From Candidatus Hydrogenedentota bacterium (lineage in GTDB: Bacteria > Hydrogenedentota > Hydrogenedentia > Hydrogenedentales > CAILVY01), in assembly GCA_029565395.1 (NCBI GenBank), contig JAKQOG010000088.1:1-64000 (forward strand): 64,000 bases of DNA, read 5' to 3'. This document shows positions 1 to 8,503 of this stretch, in pieces. Each line of letters opens with the position of its first letter. Position 1 is the first letter of the stretch. A model generated the notes under the pieces. The model was given only the letters and a program-made list of their open reading frames with translations, was not told the DNA's origin and ran no database searches. Both the position numbers and the translations under genes were made by a program.

Positions 1-476
1 AAGGTGAGGGTCAGGTAGAAGGTGAAGGTCAGGTGGAAGGTGAAGGCCAGGTGGAAGGTGAAGGCCAGGTGGAAGGTGAAGGCCAGGTAGAAGGTGAAGG
101 CCAGGTAGAAGGTGAAGGTCAGGTGGAAGGTGAAGGCCAGGTAGAAGGTGAAGGCCTAACTGAAGGCGAGGTTGAAGGAGAAGATGGAATTCTTACTGCA
201 GATCAGGATGGTGATAATCATATCAGCCTGTCTGAACTCCTGCGTGTAATCCAATTCTTCAATTCTGGTGGATTCCACTGTCAGGACGGCACTGAAGATG
301 GATACGCCCCCGGGCCTGGGGATGAATCCTGTGCCCCATACGATAGCGATTATAATCTTCAGGATTGGCTTATCAGCCTGTCTGAGTTACTTCGTGTGAT
401 CCAATTCTTTAATTCTGGCGGTTATCACTATTGTCCGGAGGACGGCACGGAAGACGGATTCTGTCCGGGGCCGTAA
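1..476 (+). CDS. Glu-Gly repeat protein with paired dockerin-like modules, 3' end only
   Basis: This is the C-terminal part of a larger gene; the reading frame stays open to the left edge, so any start inside the window would be false. The visible part is a GEGQVE hexapeptide linker, then two dockerin-like units. The first has a classical EF-hand loop (DQDGDNHISLSE) followed by the helix SELLRVIQFFN. The second has a longer loop beginning DSDYN and repeats the same helix. Each unit ends in a Cys-containing TEDG..PG segment. The same pair occurs in the proteins at 728-3670 and 17181-18842, so this is a family of secreted modular proteins. In dockerins such loops bind calcium and dock to cohesins; a cohesin partner is not visible here. 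The catalytic part, if any, lies outside the window. Confidence 0.85.
   Translation, partial: GEGQVEGEGQVEGEGQVEGEGQVEGEGQVEGEGQVEGEGQVEGEGQVEGEGLTEGEVEGEDGILTADQDGDNHISLSELLRVIQFFNSGGFHCQDGTEDGYAPGPGDESCAPYDSDYNLQDWLISLSELLRVIQFFNSGGYHYCPEDGTEDGFCPGP
3..164 (+). repeat. 18-bp tandem repeat coding for GEGQVE
   Basis: Eight near-identical 18-bp units (3-146) plus one diverged unit (147-164) lie head to tail inside the reading frame. The units differ only at silent positions (GGT/GGC Gly, CAG/CAA-type neighbours, GTA/GTG Val), so this array expanded recently compared with the scrambled Glu-Gly linkers of the other two family members. Because 18 is a multiple of three, changes in copy number keep the frame and only change linker length. 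The array may extend beyond the window. Confidence 0.9.
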
Positions 477-727
477 ACTAATATAGTTTGTTTTGAAAAA
501 GAACCTTAACCCCGCTCGTGGGAGGGTGTCCTGCATCATCTGGGCAAAAGGGGGTAGTGGTGCAAATTTGGCATATTTCCGTTTATTTAGATGTTTTTTC
601 ATTATTGTCATTCACATTAATTAATGGTAAAATATAGATAAAGATCCAGGAGTTGAGAGAGCGTTTCTGTTTTTTTACCGCAGTTTGGGCGGCGGTATGA
701 ATAGGTGGATATGTGGAGGCAATGACT
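477..727. other. Intergenic region with the promoter of the SGNH gene
   Basis: No coding sequence is supported here. No clear rho-independent terminator follows the upstream gene. The stretch becomes AT-rich from about 540 and contains a good sigma-70 type promoter at 605-633, annotated separately. The leader from there to the start codon is about 90 nt. Confidence 0.6.
605..633 (+). promoter_or_regulatory. Predicted sigma-70 promoter for the SGNH/Glu-Gly protein
   Basis: A -35 box TTGTCA (605-610) and a -10 box TAAAAT (628-633) are separated by exactly 17 bp in an AT-rich stretch. Both boxes match five of six consensus bases. Transcription would begin near 640, leaving a leader of about 88 nt before the ATG at 728. 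Confidence 0.6.
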
Positions 728-3670
728 ATGTTTTCTTTTCGGGGTATGGCAATCCTAATGAGTGTGCTTTTGTTGATGGGGCCAATTGCACATGCGCAGC
801 CGGTGAGTTTTGAACGTCTTCGCGCGCTGGGGGACAGTCTGACGATCTGCACGCAGGGGGGCATCATGTCGGATCACCGGACGCAGGTTAAAAGCTGGGT
901 GGTGTTGGTGGCGAATCAGATGGGGACGACGATGCGGCTTCCGTTGTTGGAGGAGATGAATGCTATCGGCCAGCAGCGGCGCATGGATTACCCGGATTAT
1001 GGAACGATTGATTGCTACGCCTATAACGGTGTGAGTACGGATGACACCTTCCAGAAACATGCGGAGGAGATTCCGTGGTATCAATTTGGGTGGAATTGGA
1101 ACCATCTGGAACTCATCCTGGCGGGCAAGGTGGGGTATTCCATGGTGCAGGCGCTGGTGGAGGACAATCCCACGTTTGTAATCGGTTTTCTTGGCTCGAA
1201 CGATTTTATGGAGAGGGTGATGGCGAAAGGCACCATCTTGGAAGGTATTCCAACCTTGGGGTTGGTGGACGAAATTGATCCGTTGGATGCACGGGATATG
1301 CGCCCCCAGGACCTGTTTCGCAGTGATTTTGACACCATGGTGACGATGATGTACAAACCGGGGGTGGGCATGTGTTTTGGCACGCTGCCCATGCTTCCGG
1401 ACATTCCGGGGATTTTAAACAAACAGGAACTCACAGACTTCATTGGGGAAAATCCGCTTCCGGAGGATTGCTTTACGAACTATACGGTGGCGGCGGCAGT
1501 GTGGGGAGGCCTGAAGGGTGCTGAGATTATGGCGGATGATCGAAATTACTATACGCCGGAAGAGCTGCAGACGATTAACGATGCGATTGTGGGATACAAC
1601 AACACGATTCGTGAATTGGCGGCGGACCCGGCCCATCCTTTCGCGGTCGCCGAAACGCCCATCCAGTCGCCGGAAATCACCAATGGCACGTGCCATGTGA
1701 ACGGCTGGCGGGTAAACAACCGGTTGTTTATTAATAATCTCGGCAAACCGCGTGCGAGCATCATGACCACCGATGGCGTGCATATGACCGATATTGGCAA
1801 TGCGATGTGCGCCCAAGCCTATATCCGCGCCATAAACCAGTATTATGGAACCAGCATCCCGGAACTGTCGGAAGAACAATTAACGGCGGTCCTCAACAAT
1901 GATCCCTTTGTGGATAATGATGCAGACGGCCGCATCGAGGGACTTTCCTGCGGCGTATTTTTCCTGACCCTGAACTTTGTCTATGGCGACAGGGCCACTA
2001 ACGATTCCGATGAAGTGCCGCGAAATGCAAAATTGTTAACGGCGCAGGCGTCTCCTGCCTCCTGTGGAAATGTGACAACGGATAGTGAAGGCCCCGAATA
2101 TTGGGAGGGCGCGACGGTGGTGCTTACCGCCACCCCGGAAGGAGAGGACAGTGTCTTCATGCATTGGGAAGGCGATGTTCCCGATGGCATGGCGGTGGAA
2201 AATCCGTTGACGGTGGTGATGGACGCCCACAAGACGATTGTGGCGGTGTTCGATTGTGTGGTAATCGAAGGGGAGGGGGAACCCGTGGAGTGTCCCGTGC
2301 CGTGTACGGCGGAGTGCGCGGGCACGGGGATGAATGCGGGTAGTGCGAATGCATTGATTGATCTTTATGCCAACTCCCCGCTGGGTTTAGATCCCAATAC
2401 CGAGGATGCTGACCAGAATGGAATGATTGATTTGGCGCATGTCCAATTGCTGGATCTTATTTTGGCCAACCCTTCCACGCCGGTACATTGCTGCGTACGA
2501 GCGGCTTGGGATGCCAATTATGCATTGCTGGATGTTGCTCTGGAGGAGGCGGGAGAGGCAACCTTTGCGCTAGTGGCTGGCGGGCGCACCACGCTCCAAA
2601 ATTCGCTGACGGGGCTTGCCACGTTGGGAGACCCGCAAACGCGGATAGTACTGAATGTTTTGTTGCCACTTTTTGGCATAAGCTTGGATGTGAATGTTCT
2701 GGATAGTTCAGCCGGCATGTATCTTGCCGGCGCAGGGGATGCGGACCTGGATGGCGTGTGCAACCTTTCTGAATATATGGCGTTCGTGACAGGACCTCAG
2801 GACTTCCTGGGATTCATCATCGCCGCATTGGATCCGGGCATTCGGACGGATCCCGGGTATTGTGGACCGCCCTGTTACGAGTTGCCGGAGGGGGAAACGG
2901 AAGGTCAGGTTGAAGGCCAGATCGAAGGATTGTTTGAAGGGGTGAGTGAAGGTGTGGAAGAAGGCCAGATCGAAGGACTATTTGAAGGGATGGAAGAAGG
3001 AGAACTCGAAGGTGAATTGGAAGGATTGATGGAGGGTCAGGAAGAAGGTCTGAGTGAGGGTGCGGAAGAGGGTCTGGCAGAGGGGATAAATGAAGGAGAA
3101 GGAATCGAGGAAGGCTTGGTGGAAGGTGTGAATGAAGGGGTGGAAGAAGGCGCTCTGGAAGAAGGAGAAGGCGGAGAAGAAGGCGAAGGATCGCTCGAAG
3201 GTGAAGGCGTGGAAGAAGGGGTGATGGAAGGCCAGCAGGAAGGTCTGAATGAAGGCGAAGGCGTGGAAGAAGGCGGTGCGGAGGGCATTTTGGAGGGTCT
3301 GGAAGAAGGAGAGGGCGGCGTCGAAGGGGAAGGTGCGGAAGAAGGCCAGCCCGAAGGAGAACATTCTCCATTCCATGCGGCGGATCAGAACGGCAATAAT
3401 TTGATTGACCTTTCTGAATTGTTGCGCATTATCCAGTTCTACAATTCCGATGGGATTCACTGTCAGGAGGGTACAGAAGATGGATACGCGCCAGGGCCGG
3501 GGGGCATGAGTTGCGCTCCGCATGACAGCGACTACAGTCCGCAGGACTGGTACATCGGCCTGACTGAATTATTGCGGATGATCCAGTTTTACAACTCCGA
3601 TGGATATTATTATTGTCCCGACTACCATACCGAAGATGGCTTCTGCCCGGGGGTAAACCCCAATAACTAA
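728..3670 (+). CDS. Secreted SGNH/GDSL hydrolase with Glu-Gly linker and dockerin-like pair
   Basis: Predicted 980-residue exported esterase or lipase-type protein. The ATG at 728 is chosen because GGAGG (715-719) lies 8 bases upstream and a clean signal peptide follows (hydrophobic core, AHAQ at the cleavage site). The upstream in-frame GTG at 713 overlaps that site. Domains in order: SGNH hydrolase about 30-395, with block I GDSLT (Ser near 37), block III GSNDF and block [11 protein letters not shown] (Asp and His); an InlB-type repeat domain about 436-511; dockerin/EF-hand-like segments about 520-690; a long linker of XXEG tetrapeptides about 719-877; and a terminal pair of dockerin-like modules about 880-975 with the motifs [11 protein letters not shown] and [11 protein letters not shown]. 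The substrate is unknown; acyl or acetyl groups on polysaccharide are an inference. It resembles the truncated gene at the left edge in its C-terminal part. Confidence 0.85.
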   Translation: MFSFRGMAILMSVLLLMGPIAHAQPVSFERLRALGDSLTICTQGGIMSDHRTQVKSWVVLVANQMGTTMRLPLLEEMNAIGQQRRMDYPDYGTIDCYAYNGVSTDDTFQKHAEEIPWYQFGWNWNHLELILAGKVGYSMVQALVEDNPTFVIGFLGSNDFMERVMAKGTILEGIPTLGLVDEIDPLDARDMRPQDLFRSDFDTMVTMMYKPGVGMCFGTLPMLPDIPGILNKQELTDFIGENPLPEDCFTNYTVAAAVWGGLKGAEIMADDRNYYTPEELQTINDAIVGYNNTIRELAADPAHPFAVAETPIQSPEITNGTCHVNGWRVNNRLFINNLGKPRASIMTTDGVHMTDIGNAMCAQAYIRAINQYYGTSIPELSEEQLTAVLNNDPFVDNDADGRIEGLSCGVFFLTLNFVYGDRATNDSDEVPRNAKLLTAQASPASCGNVTTDSEGPEYWEGATVVLTATPEGEDSVFMHWEGDVPDGMAVENPLTVVMDAHKTIVAVFDCVVIEGEGEPVECPVPCTAECAGTGMNAGSANALIDLYANSPLGLDPNTEDADQNGMIDLAHVQLLDLILANPSTPVHCCVRAAWDANYALLDVALEEAGEATFALVAGGRTTLQNSLTGLATLGDPQTRIVLNVLLPLFGISLDVNVLDSSAGMYLAGAGDADLDGVCNLSEYMAFVTGPQDFLGFIIAALDPGIRTDPGYCGPPCYELPEGETEGQVEGQIEGLFEGVSEGVEEGQIEGLFEGMEEGELEGELEGLMEGQEEGLSEGAEEGLAEGINEGEGIEEGLVEGVNEGVEEGALEEGEGGEEGEGSLEGEGVEEGVMEGQQEGLNEGEGVEEGGAEGILEGLEEGEGGVEGEGAEEGQPEGEHSPFHAADQNGNNLIDLSELLRIIQFYNSDGIHCQEGTEDGYAPGPGGMSCAPHDSDYSPQDWYIGLTELLRMIQFYNSDGYYYCPDYHTEDGFCPGVNPNN
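2885..3360 (+). repeat. Degenerate XXEG-coding repeat (Glu-Gly linker)
   Basis: About forty tetrapeptides of the form XXEG are encoded here by a purine-rich plus strand built on GAAGG. X positions are often E, G, L, V or Q. Unlike the array at 3-164 the copies have drifted, so this is an old repeat. The peptide is strongly acidic, probably extended, and separates the catalytic part from the terminal dockerin-like pair. Confidence 0.85.
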
Positions 3671-3986
3671 TCCATATTAAAATTCTGGACCTGTTGACAA
3701 TTATTCAGCATCGGAGTGGGGCATGATTTCTGGAGGGTGAAACTTTCTGGTGTCGTATGGTCCTATTGTTTATCCACTAAATAGGCATGTTTCTTGCGTA
3801 ATTATAATTGATTTTCTAAAAAAGCCTGAAAATGGCTACGGTTTGGTTACTTTGGCCGAGAAAGCTACCAAATGGTAAGAAAATTGGGCATTAGCACTGA
3901 AAAATAACAAAAAACGTTCCGGCAAGTAAGGATATTGCAGGTCTGTGCTGATTATTTCTGATCATGATTACTCAGAAGGGACTTTT

Positions 3987-4016
3987 TTGACTCTATGGTT
4001 CGTCTAGCAGTAGAAT
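3987..4016 (+). promoter_or_regulatory. Predicted sigma-70 promoter of the Mvh/Met/Hdr operon
   Basis: TTGACT (3987-3992) and TAGAAT (4011-4016) are spaced by 18 bp, each matching five of six consensus positions. The transcript would start near 4023 and carry a leader of about 110 nt before the first gene at 4135. Confidence 0.6.
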
Positions 4017-4052
4017 CGACGCTTGTCTGCCGTATGCCTGGATGCAGGTGCT

Positions 4053-4072
4053 CCCCCAAATGGCTTGGAGGG
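4053..4072 (+). promoter_or_regulatory. Possible leader hairpin upstream of the redox operon
   Basis: CCCCCAA (4053-4059) can pair with TTGGAGGG (4065-4072) with one bulged A and a five-base loop. It lies in the predicted 5' leader, about 60 bases before the first start codon. There is no T-run behind it, so it is not a terminator by itself. A regulatory role is only an inference. Confidence 0.25.
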
Positions 4073-4134
4073 TTTCTGCAATCTCTGATCTGGCGTAAAT
4101 GATGCAACCATGGACGCATAACCGGGAAAAGGTA

Positions 4135-4545
4135 ATGAGCGAGTCTATACATTCAGATGTTTCGGTATATGTATGCCGGCACTGTCTTCCGGAGGGCCGG
4201 CATGTTCCCCGGCAATGGACGCAAGATGGCGTTCATGTTCAGGTGACGGAGCTACCTTGCAGTGGCAAGACGGATACCCAGTATTTGCTTCATGCGATAG
4301 AAGGCGGGGCGCAGGGTGTGTTGGTGGTTACGTGCGCCAAGGGCGAGTGCCGTTTGTCACAGGGCAATTATCGAGCGGAGATCCGGATTCGGACGGTGCA
4401 GCGGCTATTGGCGGAGATTGGCATGGAGCCGGAACGCGCCGCTATTGTGCAGTGTCCTGAAGGTGCGGATGTTGAAATGTTGATTCATGATTCGGTGAAA
4501 CAGTTTGCCGCTTTGGCGAAAAACCCGATTTGCGCGCCATGTTAG
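4135..4545 (+). CDS. MvhD-like hydrogenase iron-sulfur subunit (first copy)
   Basis: A 136-residue member of the MvhD/FlpD family (PF02662), the small [2Fe-2S] protein that passes electrons between HdrA and a hydrogenase, formate dehydrogenase or other donor. Visible family signs are the N-terminal VCRHC pair, ELPCSGK, and the TCAKGECRLSQGN segment that carries the other Cys residues. The start at 4135 is preferred over the in-frame ATG at 4099 because a purine-rich GGGAAAAGG precedes it and family homology begins there. It is a diverged paralogue of the protein at 15747-16229, about 11 kb downstream in the same operon. A predicted terminator overlaps its stop codon, so it may also be transcribed alone. 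Two MvhD proteins may serve two different electron donors. Confidence 0.85.
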   Translation: MSESIHSDVSVYVCRHCLPEGRHVPRQWTQDGVHVQVTELPCSGKTDTQYLLHAIEGGAQGVLVVTCAKGECRLSQGNYRAEIRIRTVQRLLAEIGMEPERAAIVQCPEGADVEMLIHDSVKQFAALAKNPICAPC

Positions 4546-4560
4546 GCCGCGCGTTTTTTT
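4532..4560 (+). terminator. Rho-independent terminator at the end of the first mvhD-like gene
   Basis: GCGCGCC (4532-4538), loop ATGTTA (4539-4544), then GGCCGCGC (4545-4552), forming a GC-rich stem with a single bulged C, followed by G and seven T (4554-4560). It overlaps the TAG stop codon at 4543-4545. All downstream operon genes read in the same direction, so this could be a partial terminator that raises the ratio of the first gene to the rest. Confidence 0.65.
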
Positions 4561-4650
4561 AGGAACAGACGAGAATTTAGCGTAATGAGAAAGGCATTTT
4601 GAAGTCGAAACCAAAAGGCGCCTGTCCGGCGCATGGCAAGGCAGGAAGGT

Positions 4651-5568
4651 ATGGCAGAAACAGAAACATCGTTCCAGGCGAGAGTGGCTTCAGGCAAGCC
4701 GATTCTTGTTGCTGAAATCGCACCGCCGAAAGGCGGTGATCCGGCGGCTGTGCGTGCGGCTGCGAAGAAATACGCAGGAAAAGTGCATGCAATCGGCGTG
4801 AATGATAATCGAGACGGCATCCGAATGTCGGCATTGGCGGCTGCCGGGATTATCGCGGCGGAGGGAGTAGAACCCATCCTGCATATCGTCACGCGAGACC
4901 GGAACCGCATTGCTCTTATTTCGGAATGCCTGGGCGCACAGGCGCTGGGCGTCCGGAATATTCTTTGCACCAGCGGGTCGCATCAAACGCTGGGCGTGTG
5001 CCCCATGGCAAAAAATGTATATGACATTGATTCGATTCAATTAATGGATGCGCTTGAAAAATTGGGAACCGGCGGCGCGGCGGTTTGCATGGAATCGTTT
5101 GACGGGGCTGGTCCCTTTTGTTTGGGCGGTGTGGCCGCGCCCTTTGCCGATCCAGCGGAACTGCAACTGATGCGTTTGGCCAAGAAAGTGAAAGCGGGGG
5201 CAAAATTCCTTATTACACAACCGGTCTATGATCTGGAACGATTCAACGCATGGTGGGTTCAGGTTACGCAGCGCGGCCTGCACACGCAGACCGCGATCCT
5301 TGCGGGTATTCAGCCTCTTCTCGATGCGGAGGTCGCGAAAGCGTTTGCCGCCAGCCGTCCTGCGCCGTTGATTCCGCCGGCCATCCTTGAACGGTTGGCC
5401 ACGGCGGGTGATAAAGCCGCGCAACGAAGCGCCGGCATTGCGCTGGCCGTTGAAACCGTCAAGCAGCTTTCCGCGCTGCAAGGATTGCGCGGATTTCAGA
5501 TTTGCACGGAAGGCGATGATGCCGCCGCCCTTGAAATTATCGAACAATCCGGATTGGAGGCTCGTTAG
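4651..5568 (+). CDS. metF: Methylenetetrahydrofolate reductase, MetF type
   Basis: About 305 residues of the MTHFR TIM-barrel family (PF02219), which reduces 5,10-methylene-tetrahydrofolate to the 5-methyl form using FMN or FAD. Support: the AEIAPPKGGD opening typical of the family, the folate/flavin barrel segments VNDNRDGIRMS, HIVTRDRNR and NILCTSGSH, and TQPVYD with the following barrel strand. The start at 4651 is chosen over 4633 because GCAGGAAGG lies just upstream. The length is normal for a stand-alone catalytic MetF. Its partner in acetogens, MetV, is present at the far end of the operon (16226-16918) rather than adjacent. With HdrABC and MvhD in the same operon it probably receives electrons from an Hdr complex rather than directly from NADH. 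Confidence 0.88.
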   Translation: MAETETSFQARVASGKPILVAEIAPPKGGDPAAVRAAAKKYAGKVHAIGVNDNRDGIRMSALAAAGIIAAEGVEPILHIVTRDRNRIALISECLGAQALGVRNILCTSGSHQTLGVCPMAKNVYDIDSIQLMDALEKLGTGGAAVCMESFDGAGPFCLGGVAAPFADPAELQLMRLAKKVKAGAKFLITQPVYDLERFNAWWVQVTQRGLHTQTAILAGIQPLLDAEVAKAFAASRPAPLIPPAILERLATAGDKAAQRSAGIALAVETVKQLSALQGLRGFQICTEGDDAAALEIIEQSGLEAR

Positions 5569-5570
5569 CC

Positions 5571-6962
5571 GTGCCCGCCAAATATCATATCCATACGCAC
5601 TCCGCGCCACCGCGTCAGCGTCCGGTGGGGAAACTCGGCATTGTCGATTGGCGCGAGGATTGCTCGAATTGCCATAACTGCGTGAAGCGCGATTGTGTCT
5701 ATGGATTTTATCGTGACGAAGCGAAAACCTTGCGCGAAGAAATCGGGTTCCTCGATTACATTTATCAGTGCAAAGGCTGTCTGACCTGTGTGCAGAATTG
5801 CACCAAAGGCGTACTCACGCGCGTTGTCAATCCGGAATATGAGCGGTTGGGCGACAAGTACTACACCCCGGAGATTATTATGTCCAACTGGTACCAGGCC
5901 GAAACGGGGTCCATTCCCGTGTCCGGCTCCGGATACGGCGGACCATTTTCCGGTCCGGGGTTCGATTCCATGTGGACGGACATGTCGGAAATCGTGCGGC
6001 CCACCCGTGACGGGATTCATGGCCGCGAGTATATCAACACCAGCGTGGATATCGGCCGAAAACTGCTGGAGCTGCCCTTCAAGGAAAATCAATTGACGGT
6101 AACGCCCCCGCCTTTGATGGAAATTCCCATTCCAATTATTTTTGAGGGGGTTCCGCAACGTTTTCAGCGCGGCAATGTGGTGAAGTGTGTGGCAAAGGCC
6201 GCTGCGGAGATTGGCACGCTGTTTATCACCGATGCGAATAATCCCCCTGCCGGGGTCTCGCTAGATGGGGGATATGTGCTCCCGTTTTTTGCTTCGGAAG
6301 ATGTTGGCAAGGTCCAAACCACCGCGCCAATGATCATGATACCGTATAGTGAGGATGTCCTGGCTCTGCAAGCCCGTATCAAGGCGGAAAATCCGAACCG
6401 TCTGGTGGCAATCCGTGTTGATGTTGTGCCAGATTCCGCACAAGAAGTTTGCCGCCTAACCCGCGAGGGCGCCGAAGTTATCGAACTCGTCTTTGATCCC
6501 CATGGCCGCGAACACGCCGCCACGGGCGGTCGGCATGTCCGGGATGCGCTTCGCGACATTCACAAGGCGCTGGTCAAAGAAGGGATACGCGATCTGGTTA
6601 CGCTCATTGTATCGGGTGGTATTGCGCAGGCTGAGCATGTGGCCAAGGCGATTATCTGTGGCGCGGATTTGGTGGCGATCGATCTTCCCCTCATGATCGC
6701 ACTTGAATGCAGGCTTTGCGGAGAGTGCGTGCGCGGCGAGCGGTGCCCCATTGACATGCCGGACATCGACGAAAAGCTTGGTGTGCAACGGATAGTGAAT
6801 ATGATGGGGGCGTGGCGGAATCAGTTATTGGAGTTGTTGGGGGCCATGGGCATTCGTGAAGTGCGCCGGTTGCGCGGTGAAGTGGGCCGTTGCATGTTTT
6901 TTGAAGATCTGGAGGCCGCCACGTTTGGGCGGTTGTTCGGAAAAAGGAAAGTGGGAGCATAA
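5571..6962 (+). CDS. Ferredoxin-FMN glutamate-synthase-like protein, degenerate copy
   Basis: A 463-residue protein starting at GTG 5571, with GGAGG (5556-5560) ten bases upstream. The N-terminus has two Cys clusters: CSNCHNCVKRDC near residue 31 and CKGCLTCVQNC near 67, probably two [4Fe-4S] centres. The rest follows the glutamate synthase FMN-barrel (GltB2) layout: TLIVSGGIAQAEHVAKAI near 345, then CRLCGECVRGERC, which resembles the cluster after the barrel in GltB. It lacks the front half seen in its neighbour: there is no GGMSFGS segment and no PGLGGHL segment. It therefore looks like a shortened paralogue of the 6969-8501 protein, perhaps structural or with another substrate. It sits two bases after metF. 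A GltB-like role is solid by layout; the reaction is not known. Confidence 0.75.
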   Translation: MPAKYHIHTHSAPPRQRPVGKLGIVDWREDCSNCHNCVKRDCVYGFYRDEAKTLREEIGFLDYIYQCKGCLTCVQNCTKGVLTRVVNPEYERLGDKYYTPEIIMSNWYQAETGSIPVSGSGYGGPFSGPGFDSMWTDMSEIVRPTRDGIHGREYINTSVDIGRKLLELPFKENQLTVTPPPLMEIPIPIIFEGVPQRFQRGNVVKCVAKAAAEIGTLFITDANNPPAGVSLDGGYVLPFFASEDVGKVQTTAPMIMIPYSEDVLALQARIKAENPNRLVAIRVDVVPDSAQEVCRLTREGAEVIELVFDPHGREHAATGGRHVRDALRDIHKALVKEGIRDLVTLIVSGGIAQAEHVAKAIICGADLVAIDLPLMIALECRLCGECVRGERCPIDMPDIDEKLGVQRIVNMMGAWRNQLLELLGAMGIREVRRLRGEVGRCMFFEDLEAATFGRLFGKRKVGA

Positions 6963-6968
6963 CCGACC

Positions 6969-8501
6969 ATGAGTATAACAGTATCCGCTTCCCCAACCGT
7001 TCAGATCGATACCGAAGTCAGCCGCGAGGTGAAACCGGCGCGGCCGCGTTATCGCAATGAGATTGGCAAGTACTCCATTCATCGAGATTCCCACTGCCTG
7101 GCATGCGGGAAATGCGTCAGTATATGCCCCGATGAAGTCCACATCCGGCCCGAAGGATACCGGCAGCCGTTGCGTCCTTTGGATTATCGGTGCATCGGTT
7201 TTGATTGTGAAAAAACGGATCACTATTGCGTTGCGGCATGTCCTGCCGGAGCGCTTTCATTATCGGTTAATCCTGCGTTTGAAACCATGGGCGATTGCCG
7301 CTGGACCCCTGATCTGATTGCCAGCACGTGGGCCATGGCGGAAACCGGAAAACGTCCTCCGGCCCATCTCGAATTTGAAACGGGCGCATCCGGGGGCGGA
7401 TTCGACAAGCTCCGGTTCCGTTTCCCCGAGACCAGACCCAAGGATCTCCGGCGCGAAGATATTTCAACCGAGTTGTTGTTGAACCGGCGGAATGATGGCC
7501 GCCCAAAAGTGAAGATTGATGTTCCCTGGTATGGCGGCGGCATGTCGTTCGGCTCCACCAATATCCGCGCGCTCTTGGGAAAAGCGCGGGTGGCGAAAGC
7601 CTGGAATTCGTTTACGTGCACGGGGGAAGGCGGTTATCCCGAACGCATGATTCCCTATGCGGATCATGTGATTACCCAAGTGGCGACGGGCCTGTTCGGC
7701 GTGCGGGAAGAGACCATTGCCCGCGCGCGGTTGGTGGAATTCAAGTATGCCCAAGGGGCCAAGCCCGGGTTGGGCGGCCATTTGTTAGGCGACAAAAACA
7801 CGCCGGAAGTGGCGGCCATGCGCGAAGCGGTTGTCGGCACGTCGCTGTTTTCGCCGTTCCCCTTTCACAGCGTGTACTCGATTGAAGATCACAAGAAACA
7901 TCTCGACTGGATTGCGCATGTGAATCCGCGCGCGCTTCTCTCCGCGAAAGTCTCCACGCCGGGCGACGTCGACATGGTCGCCGTGGGCGTGTATTGCGCG
8001 GGCGCGCATATTGTGCATATCGACGGCAGTTACGGCGGCACGGGCGCCGCGCCTAACATTGCCAAGAAGAACATCGCAATGCCTATCGAATATGCGATAA
8101 ACAGTTGCCACCGCTTTCTTTCGGATGAAGGCGTCCGCGATGAGATTACCCTTATCGCCAGTGGCGGCATACGCACTGTATACGACGTGGCCAAGGCTAT
8201 TGCCTTGGGGGCGGATGGAGCGGTGATCGGCACTGCGGAGTTAGTGGCCCTGGAATGCATCCGTTGCGGATGCTGCGAGAGCGGACGGGGCTGTCCCCGC
8301 GGCATCTGCACGACGGACAACGAACTGTTGGAGTTGGTGTCCATCGAGTGGTGCACGCAGCGGCTTGTCAACATGTACCATGCGTGGCGGGAGATGCTGG
8401 TGGATATTCTTTACCGCCTGGGATTGGATTCCGTGAGTGCATTGCGCGGACGCACCGATCTGCTAATGCATCTCGACTATGAAAATGCGACCGAAGGATG
8501 A
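6969..8501 (+). CDS. Ferredoxin-FMN glutamate synthase central domain (GltB2-like)
   Basis: 510 residues. Two ferredoxin clusters lie near the N-terminus (HCLACGKCVSICP near residue 43, and a second near 77-93). The full GltB FMN-binding barrel follows: YGGGMSFGSTN near 190, CTGEGGYPERM, KPGLGGHLLGDKNTPEVA near 265, SAKVSTPGDVDMVAVGV, IDGSYGGTGAAP near 355, and ASGGIRTVYDVAKAIALGA near 400. After the barrel is CIRCGCCESGRGC, matching the position of the [3Fe-4S] cluster of GltB. In glutamate synthase this part reduces the iminoglutarate formed from 2-oxoglutarate and ammonia. The gene is downstream of its shorter paralogue and upstream of the amidotransferase gene, with an ATGA overlap possible at 8498-8501. 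No NAD(P)H subunit GltD is present, so reduced ferredoxin or the Hdr chain is the likely donor. Confidence 0.85.
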   Translation: MSITVSASPTVQIDTEVSREVKPARPRYRNEIGKYSIHRDSHCLACGKCVSICPDEVHIRPEGYRQPLRPLDYRCIGFDCEKTDHYCVAACPAGALSLSVNPAFETMGDCRWTPDLIASTWAMAETGKRPPAHLEFETGASGGGFDKLRFRFPETRPKDLRREDISTELLLNRRNDGRPKVKIDVPWYGGGMSFGSTNIRALLGKARVAKAWNSFTCTGEGGYPERMIPYADHVITQVATGLFGVREETIARARLVEFKYAQGAKPGLGGHLLGDKNTPEVAAMREAVVGTSLFSPFPFHSVYSIEDHKKHLDWIAHVNPRALLSAKVSTPGDVDMVAVGVYCAGAHIVHIDGSYGGTGAAPNIAKKNIAMPIEYAINSCHRFLSDEGVRDEITLIASGGIRTVYDVAKAIALGADGAVIGTAELVALECIRCGCCESGRGCPRGICTTDNELLELVSIEWCTQRLVNMYHAWREMLVDILYRLGLDSVSALRGRTDLLMHLDYENATEG

Positions 8502-8503
8502 CC

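Larger units (their letters stand above)
3671..4134. other. Intergenic region with promoter and leader of the redox operon
   Basis: No gene is supported in these 464 bp. It holds a sigma-70 type promoter at 3987-4016 and a possible leader hairpin at 4053-4072. I checked the leader for known riboswitch cores such as tetrahydrofolate, cobalamin and SAM types and recognised none by eye. Confidence 0.5.

Noticed and set aside
2817-3371. Long minus-strand open frames opposite the XXEG repeat (Pro-, Leu-, Ser-rich)
   Set aside because: They are the antisense of a low-complexity repeat that has few stop codons; composition is that of the complement of GAAGG text, with no ribosome site.
3820-3850. 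Minus-strand hairpin followed by T-run
   Set aside because: AGCC/GGCT is only four base pairs and no minus-strand gene ends there.
4023-4134. Riboswitch for folate, SAM or cobalamin in the leader of the redox operon
   Set aside because: Plausible by context, but I could not match a conserved core by eye; a covariance-model search would decide it.
3952-4152. 66-residue minus-strand frame in the operon leader
   Set aside because: No ribosome site, no homology signs, and it covers the promoter and leader of the operon.
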